NCBI GenBank assembly: GCA_028023455.1
Contig: JAQFVV010000452.1
Location: forward strand, 403,001-467,000
Source: Epiperipatus broadwayi
Lineage: Eukaryota > Onychophora > Udeonychophora > Euonychophora > Peripatidae
Reading direction: 5' to 3'
DNA: 64,000 bases
Within the stretch, counting starts at the first letter, position 1. Each line of letters starts with the position of its first letter. Positions 56,998 through 64,000 of the stretch are shown piece after piece. The notes under the pieces are model-generated. The model did no database searches. It saw only the letters and a list, made by a program, of their open reading frames with translations, and was not told the DNA's origin. Made by a program: the position numbers and the translations under genes.

Positions 56998-59989
56998 ACC
57001 TAACTGAAGTTTCACTTAGTTCCAAAAGGAGCCAAAGGTTATCTTAGCTTAACCTTTTGGTTTGAAATTGTCTGATTTTTTAAAAAAATAATAATGATAA
57101 AAATGAAAATTAAATTAGTTAATGACTAAAATAGGATAATCTTGTATTGATTGTAATCATTATTGTATATTATGGAATTATGTCTAAGTATTTGAAAAAA
57201 GATATATGAGTTAGGTTGATAAGAGATGCTAGACAATAATTTGAATTAAAAGAAATATCAGAAATAGTTAGGAAATGATAAATCATATTTAATGTATTTT
57301 AAAGTAACTATTATATAATCCATTTTGATGCAATGAGATATTATAAATAAGTTGGAATGAATAGTAATAAATTAAAAAAAAAATCTGTAAGTTTTATTAG
57401 AACAATATAACAGTATTTATTAGATGTAAGGTAGTAGCGTTCCACTTATAAAATTATTTTAAATTAAATATTTGGTAATATTTATAGTTTTGTAATTTTA
57501 AAAGAATAACTTTTAAACAATGGGTGAGCTCATATTTATAGATTACCCATATATGGAAATGTGTGTGTGTGTGTGTGCAAGAAAGATACATAAACATAAG
57601 AAGAAAATAAAAATAAAAAATATTTTAATTCTAATATTTATAAAAAATAAATAAATAAATGGATGGATATAAATTTATGAAAGAAATATTTAAAAGTTAA
57701 TAAAGAGGGATAGTTCTGAATTTTATATTTATTACTATTATGTTTAAAAAAATATTATTTAAAAAGGTAATACATAACATTTGTTAAACAATGGATTTTT
57801 GACTTTGTGGCTGTAAGTCACGTGATTTCATATCATTAGAAATTGTGTTAGTAAATCGACTTTACAGCTGATCTGTCAAAAATAGAAAAATGTAATAAAA
57901 ATAATTTGATTGGTTTACAAGCCAATTGATCAAAAAGAGGGGGGGGGTATAAAAGATTATTAGAAAAAAACCGAAATCCAGGACCATTGAGTTGCTGATC
58001 TGTTTTTAATTCTACTTGTGGCTGAATCTTAAAAGTTCTTTAACAAAAAGTAAATTTTTAAAACTTTATATTTTTAAAAAAAAAAATAAAAGTATGTTTA
58101 AAATAATTATTTAAAAATTGTCTTGCAATGAAGAAGGGCTAAAAGAAAGGTAATTCCATTTTTCTGACAGTTTTTCATTCCAGTTGAAGCATTAAAATTT
58201 ACTGTAAAATGTTTGCAGGAAAAAATACAGCGTCTCATATTTCATTTATTTTTTATCTATTCATTTTTCTTTATTTAGAAGTAAAACTTAAATTATTAAG
58301 TATTGTTATGGCTAAAGACTTTATTGCATTAAACTATAGTATACCTCCTATCAAATTAAAAATACACGTGAAGAAGAAATTAAAAAAAAAAAAGACATTC
58401 AAATATTTTAAAATATTAAAATGGAAATGCGTTAGCGTCTTTATAAATTAAAAGTGACATTAAATTTAATACTGCATTATTAATACATGCTATATACATG
58501 TAAATATGCTCTTAAAAGAATAATATTTAAAAAGAAAATATGTATTTTAAAATGCTAATTCTCGTTTATGCCAGTAATATGAAAAGAATTTGTTTGGAAG
58601 TAAAACTTTAAATGAATTTAAAAATATTATTAATGAACTTGTCTCTATCAAATGCATAATGTTTGGTTATAGTTGCCAGTACTTATAAGTAACTTTATGA
58701 CCGTTGATCTTAGCACATAAACCAAGGAGCATCCTTAATTATAAACAAAGTCTACTCTTATGTTTTAAAAATAAATAAAAGGAAATTTGTTTAAAAAAAA
58801 AGAAATACATTTTTAAATATTAAGAAACGTTTTTAAAAAAAAAAGCTCTATTTTAAAAAAATGCATTTATCTAAAGAAGAACAGTGAAAGTTAACTAAAA
58901 ATATATATTATAATTATTCCGCGTTTGAACCTAGGATTATAAATATAAAAAAACATGTACTCAGCTGAAGAATTTATTGTTTTCAATGCCGGCTTATTTT
59001 ACTTATACTTATGCTTATTATACTTATGCTACTCAGTTGAATAATTTATTTTCCAGTGCCAACTTATGTTTATGCTTACGATGTTTTATTATTTTAATAT
59101 TTAAAATTATCTTTAAAGATAAAAGAAAGTGAACGTGTTTATATAAAGAACTACTGAACATTTTCGTTTGGAAATGATTGCCATGTATATAAATGTATTA
59201 GTTGAAGCTTCGAATTTAAATAGATATCTTAACCTGGATAAATTGTCTACACATTATGAAATGGAAAAATCATCATGGAGCCGAAATATGAACTTAAGTT
59301 AATGTATTATTATTATTTTTTTTTATTGGTTTGTTTTATTGGTTTAAAAAAAAAAATGAAACCATAAAAATATTTATGCTATTAAATTTTTATGTAACAC
59401 TTTTTGCATAAATATACAGGTAAACTAGGGTTATAATTTTAAAACGAAATAGGTTTATTTGAATGAGCAAATGTTTCTTGCCATTCTTAAGTAGATTTAG
59501 TTTATTTATCAAGCATTACACTAGCTAGTTTCTATTTAATAATTTTATTATAGAGATTTAAATATCACAGTCTTATTTTCATATAAATGGGATGTTTTAC
59601 TCAATTTTTATTTTAAATTTACTAAAGAAGTTTATCAGAGAATATCCATTCATTTGTTTTATGAATGTTATATTAAGAATAATTACAAATATTTTATATT
59701 CATCGAGAAGTAAATATTCTTGCATTTAATTTACCATTTCAAAAGTCCACTAGTTACTATATTTTTAGCATTTAATATTTTGTTATGTGTGCATTGTGCC
59801 TTGCCTAGAATTTTATATGCATTTAAGTTTAAAGTATTTTCTACAGTAGTCAGTTGACACATAGTTTGCTTTGTTGGTTCGAATATTGGATATACGTTTT
59901 GTATTTTATAAATTTCTTGGAAATAACTTAGTTAGTTTAAGTGAAGTATATATCTTGCTATTAGTTAGTATTTGGTAGCCTCAAGAAAT
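56995..59989. other. AT-rich sequence without recognised features
   Basis: A short (GT)n lies at 57558-57577, a G-run at 57941-57947 and several A-runs elsewhere. The frame at 58209-58451 starts with a hydrophobic stretch and ends Lys-rich, but matches nothing and is AT-driven. Confidence 0.35.
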
Positions 59990-60420
59990 AGGCTTAGTTC
60001 ATAATTTTTGAATATGTTTATGGAGTTGAGAGTATCCTCCATCCTTATTGTAATGTAATTCCATGATTTGATAGTGCTTGTCCCCAAAAGAGGGTTATTA
60101 TATTGTATTTTTCAGTGATGATAATCACATTTATAAGCATTGAAAATTCCATGAGAGAGGATTATGCTTTTCTGGTGGGTGTTCCTGTTCCCAGATGTAC
60201 TGAAGATAAATACCAGACATCTTTGTTTTGCCTCAAGGTTAGGTAGTTTTGGAAGCCACCAATATTCTTTTCCAGCTCTGAGGAGCCTAGTATCTTTATA
60301 TTTTTTGCCTATTATTCATGATGACTTAATGCTAATTCCACCACAGTAGGTGATGTTGCATTTGTTTTAGATTTGTGATGACAAGATATGCTTGTTTGAG
60401 GAAATGTATTTCTTCAGGTA
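59990..60420 (-). pseudogene. Possible C-terminal relic of a Jockey/CR1-like LINE
   Basis: On the minus strand, pieces such as LLRAGKEYWWLPKLPNLEAK, QRCLVFIF and GTSTIKSWNYITIRMED...NIFKNY follow the order of the region after the RT in Jockey/CR1-like LINEs ('SLehRR.va.LclfYr', then '...WNsLP......sl..FK'). The similarity is loose and the frames shift. No 3' tail is seen. It could be chance. Confidence 0.35.
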
Positions 60421-62068
60421 GTTGTAGCTAATTTAAGGCTCATAGGTATATCAATGTTTGAATTGTGTTGCTATGATAGTTTTATCACACACAAGCTAAC
60501 CAACAATAAGTTATATTTATTTTAAAGTATATTAAATATGCATATGGTATAAGTGGCAATTCACACATAATAATTTAATATTTTCATCCAGAATTTTGCC
60601 GCTGGATTTGTAAGTCTGTTACATCATTATCTTTAAAACATTGAGGGAATAATTTTATGTGGACTAAAGTTATTTTAAAAAAAGTATAACTGATCTCTGA
60701 TGAATGATTGTCCCATACACTTAATTTAGTTTAATTTTAATATTAGCTTAATCTAATTTAAAGATATATCTAGCTGTGATATTAGTATATCTGTGAAACT
60801 AGTGATGATATTTTAAAAAGTATTGTTGAATATGGTTACTCCAACTTGGCGTTTGTTAAGTTGAGGAGTATAAAATTAAGCATAGGGTTTTCAATATAAA
60901 CATAGTTCTGTGTGTTATTCTGATTAGTAGATGACACAATAATGTTATTAATTAGTCCAAATAATTATATAAAATCTTAGTGTGGTATTGACACTGTTTG
61001 TATTCCACTATATTTATAAACATTTCTTCTCATTATTAATAAATCAAATTATTATTATTTCAAAAGTTTTGTTTGTTTGTTTTGCTTTTATATGAAAATA
61101 TATTATTGTCTTGGGTTCCAAGTTCACAAAATCTTAAAATTTTAAAGTTATTGAATCTTCAATTCAGACATTCACAAGGATATTCTAAGTTAATTTGGTA
61201 TAGTTGATATTGTCTTAAAAATTAAAAAACTATGTTAAAGTAAATGATTATCATATGGAATTACAAATACAGATAATTGCATTATGGCAGATACACAGTT
61301 AAATACTTAGTTAAAAGTTTATTTTTTTTAAATTATCAGTATATCTTTCAGATTAAAGATTATGCAATATCAGATTAACAATATTAGTACTTCAGAAGAA
61401 TATTTTAATTAATATTATTTTAGGAGCTGCACCTTATCATATATTGACTGCACATCATCTATCATCATCTCAAATTTGATATATTTAAAGAATTCTAATT
61501 CATTTGCATTTGAGGTCTTTAGTGGATGTCTGTGAGTATGGAAAGGCATTAAAAGTACCCTTGCTCTTTTCTTTGCTCAAGTAATATCTTAGATAATAGG
61601 CCATTATTAGTTAAATTTAAATTGATTCATTAAATTATTTGAATTAATTTTTGTTTTGTTTATTTTTTTAAGATTGAACATATTATAATTATTTTATGAT
61701 CAGCTAAGATGTCACTTATTTATTTATTAATCATAGTAATTCTTTATTAGGCAACTTAACTTAAACTTTAATTTTATACAAGAGTGTTAATTTTAAAATC
61801 CCTGAGGTTATTTACTCTTGTTGTTTATTAAATATAATTCTGTAAGATAATATTTTAAAGCAAAGCATCATAGGTCTTATTCAGAGAGTGTATGATTTAT
61901 TGGTAAGACTAATCTGGTAAGCATTGAGTAGTGATTTAGATAATCTTTGGTATGGTTTAGTATTAGATTATTATTAATATACTATAGTTGGTATAGTTCA
62001 GCAGTGTTGGATTTGAGCTTTATTTGATTATACATCTCTGGATCATCATCTCTTTTCTTTAAATTTAT
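60421..62068. other. AT-rich sequence without recognised features
   Basis: Nothing recognised up to the LTR. Confidence 0.4.
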
Positions 62069-62484
62069 TGTAACCCCACTGAGCCAAGTCGTTTAGAGTC
62101 TCTAATTTATAGTTCATTTTATATCATTTCAATTTTATTCCATTTCTTTTATGTCATTTCTTTTTATCATCTCATTTCATTTTTCTTTCTCCTTTATTCC
62201 ATCTTCTTCTTATATCTCTTCTTCATATATTCTTCTATGATCTTATTTCATTTCTCTTTCTCCTTTATCCCATCTTATATCTCTCTTCCATATTTTTCCC
62301 ATCATCTTATTTCATTTCTCTCTCTTTTATTTTATTTTCTTATTATCTCTCTCTCTATTTTATTAGGTTACAATTGTCCTCTCTCATTTCATTTTCATTA
62401 TTTATCTTTATCATTATCTCTTCTTTATTCTATTTTCTTCTTATCTCTCTTTCTCACACCCATAACCCTTTTTATACGGTTACA
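62069..62484 (+). repeat. 5' LTR of the LTR retrotransposon
   Basis: Begins TGTAACC and ends GGTTACA, a perfect 7-bp inverted terminal repeat with the canonical TG...CA. The length is 416 bp. The interior is strikingly pyrimidine-rich on the plus strand (CTCTCTTTCTCC-like repeats, 62100-62460). Its end is directly followed by a primer binding site, which fixes the 3' boundary. The 5' boundary rests on the terminal repeat only, since the partner LTR is not visible. Confidence 0.75.
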
Positions 62485-62486
62485 AT

Positions 62487-62504
62487 TGGTGCCCAACTTG
62501 GGGC
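62487..62504 (+). promoter_or_regulatory. Primer binding site of the LTR retrotransposon
   Basis: TGGTGCCCAACTTGGGG lies two bases after the LTR end. The TGG start is complementary to the CCA end of a tRNA, and the TGGTGCCCAAC.TGGGG pattern is common in Ty3/gypsy-like elements. I cannot identify the tRNA. Confidence 0.75.
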
Positions 62505-62740
62505 CTCGATTAAGCATATAGGTCTTGATATATGTTGAGTAGACCTGTAGTAGATGTTGATGGATTTTTGTTAAATTTTATTGACTTCATTTGGAGTCAA
62601 TATTTTTGTTATTGCCCAAATGTGTACGCTTGATTAAGCAGGTTGGCCTCGATTTATGTTGTGAAAACTTGTATTAGATGTTGATAGATTTTTGTAGATG
62701 TTGCTGACTTGGTTTGGAGTCATTTTGCTATTAATTCTGA
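62505..62740 (+). repeat. Tandem duplication in the retrotransposon leader
   Basis: Two diverged copies about 124 bp apart share GATTAAGCA (62508, 62632), TAGATGTTGAT, TTGACTT- or CTGACTT-like and TTTGGAGTCA segments. The second copy differs by substitutions and small indels. Confidence 0.7.
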
Positions 62741-63181
62741 TTTTATGCAAATTTTTCAGTTTACTAGATAACATTGAATTAGATAAGATAGTTAATTACT
62801 CTAGTTAAAGCTAGTTAGAATCAACATGTCTAAATTACAAGACATGTTTTGAAGATATCAATATATTACCATTGATTAGTGCAGTTTGTGAATTATCATC
62901 ATACAAATCAATAATTAACTCTGTATTGCATTTACTGATATTATATTATTGAAGTATGTGAATTATCTGTTATATAATGCTTATGGTTTTGTTAATCAAC
63001 TGTATTAACAAATCATTATTTTGGTATTTGATATTTGTTGAACATTTGTGAAGCAAGAATCATATAAAAGTGAATGAAACATATAATGATGGGAGTCATA
63101 AGAATAAAATATTCTTTATTGTAGCATTGTTGCTGTAGTTTTAATTGTCTTGATTGTTAGGAGATGTCAGGAAATGGATAC

Positions 63182-63182
63182 C

Positions 63183-63253
<71 letters not shown>
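63182..63253. repeat. (TTA)n microsatellite inside the element leader
   Basis: About 24 TTA units, 48 bp upstream of the gag-like start codon. Confidence 0.97.
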
Positions 63254-63300
63254 GAAATTAAAAAAAGAGTATCATTAAAGTCTTAAAGAAGTAAAATAAT

Positions 63301-64000
63301 ATGGATAGCCACGTAGAAACCATGGAGATTTTCCATAGTTCAGGGATATCTCAAGATTTTCCCACACCAGACACTCCAACCCTCAATTTAGAGGATGAGT
63401 TATTAGGTGAAGGAACAAATACCAGTATTATTACTCCAGGAATTATGAGAACTGAGGATAATATATTATTAAATCTGAAGGCATATTTTGATTTAAAATT
63501 TAATCAGCAAAAAGAAGAATTTATGACAATTAGAAAAGAAGATAAAGAGGAATCTCAGAAAGCAAGTAAAAAAATGTTTCAAGGTTTAAAAAAAAGAATT
63601 TATGAGAATTAGAGAAGGAGATAAAGGGAATTGTTTTTAAAATTAGATAAGACTAGTGAAGAAGCTAGTGAAAAATTAAATTTAAAACTAAATCAGCAGA
63701 AAGAGGAATTGAAGAAAATTAGAGAAGAAGATAGAGATGAATTGTTTTTAAAATTAGATAAGACTAGTGAAGAAGCTAGTGAAAAATTAGCTTTAAAATT
63801 GGATCAGCAAAGAGAAGAATTTATGAGAATTAGGAAAGAAGATAGAGAAGAATCTCTGAAATTTAGAATTGAATTTCAAAAGCATTTTGAGAGAATAGAT
63901 AAAAATTTAATAATTACCGACAAGAGATATCAGGATTTAAAGATAGATTTTGAGGAGACTCTTAATAAAACTGAGCAAAATATTCAATGTCAGTTAGATA
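63301..64000 (+). pseudogene. gag-like coiled-coil protein of the LTR element, frameshifted, partial
   Basis: The ATG at 63301 opens a frame that ends at TAG (63610). The same frame reopens after a second stop (63622) and runs to the window edge. Comparison with the internal repeats shows the true frame slips at an A-run (63586-63594) and is restored near 63624, so the stops come from a pair of compensating small indels or sequencing errors. The N-terminal 55 residues are Ser/Thr/Pro-rich. The rest is Glu/Lys/Gln-rich with heptad-like spacing, built of repeats of 37 residues (111 bp; for example LFLKLDKTSEEASEKL at 63634 and 63745, followed by QQxEExxxIRxEDRxE). This predicts a long coiled coil. 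Position after the LTR and primer binding site makes it gag-like. No zinc knuckle or protease is visible yet. Confidence 0.6.

Larger units (their letters stand above)
62069..64000 (+). mobile_element. LTR retrotransposon, 5' part (continues beyond the window)
   Basis: In order: 5' LTR, a two-base spacer, primer binding site, leader of about 800 bp, and a gag-like reading frame running off the right edge. The right LTR, the pol region and the target-site duplication are outside the window, so the family (Ty3/gypsy-like is my guess from the primer binding site style) cannot be fixed. Confidence 0.75.

Overview
The window looks like a piece of an animal (metazoan) nuclear genome. By eye it is roughly three-quarters A+T, it has very long pure microsatellites, a 500-base assembly gap, no operons, and no open reading frame that reads as a host gene. 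The repeat fauna is animal-like: Penelope-like elements with a GIY-YIG domain, RTE-like LINEs, an APE-type LINE, a hAT-like end, an LTR element, and type I hammerhead ribozymes. A mollusc, perhaps a cephalopod, is my best guess; that is a low-confidence inference. I found no rRNA, CRISPR, functional tRNA or convincing host exon, so this is best read as intergenic or deep intronic sequence.

Layout. 0.4-0.7 kb holds the C-terminal relic of an RTE-like LINE. 2.8-3.8 kb holds two tandem units and one inverted unit of a repeat (family A) carrying hammerhead ribozymes. 5.08-10.37 kb holds a decayed but full-length LINE with ORF1, APE endonuclease, reverse transcriptase, a C-terminal CCHC knuckle, an A-rich tail and an 11-bp target-site duplication. 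11.4-12.0 kb holds a palindromic MITE-like element followed by (TA)n. 13.0-15.5 kb holds hAT-like termini around the assembly gap. 16.8-17.3 kb is about 134 uninterrupted ATCT units. 19.07-19.77 kb is a near-perfect palindrome made of two diverging Penelope-like 3' ends. 20-29 kb is mostly featureless AT-rich DNA.

At 28.95-29.28 kb lies a family A copy with an intact hammerhead core. 31.1-31.4 kb is a graded trinucleotide block. 34.15-35.22 kb holds two tandem 412-bp units plus one inverted unit of a second, unrelated hammerhead repeat (family B). 37.5-40.0 kb is a cluster of a tRNA-like SINE with a 16-bp target-site duplication, a family A foldback with opposed ribozymes, and a Penelope-like reverse transcriptase/GIY-YIG relic. 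46.3 kb holds a second SINE copy. 48.07-48.54 kb is a (GA)n tract with a GGGA core. 55.3-56.6 kb is an RTE-like LINE relic on the minus strand, and 60.0-60.4 kb a weaker LINE tail. 62.07 kb to the window end is the 5' part of an LTR retrotransposon: LTR, primer binding site, leader and a gag-like coiled-coil reading frame built of 37-residue repeats.

The most interesting system is the hammerhead repeats. Two sequence-unrelated families have the architecture known from Penelope-like elements and animal retrozymes: type I hammerheads, very short helix III, tandem units of about 412 and 468 bp, and inverted copies. They sit in the same window as Penelope-like relics that could have supplied the copying machinery. 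At least three ribozymes keep every invariant core base.
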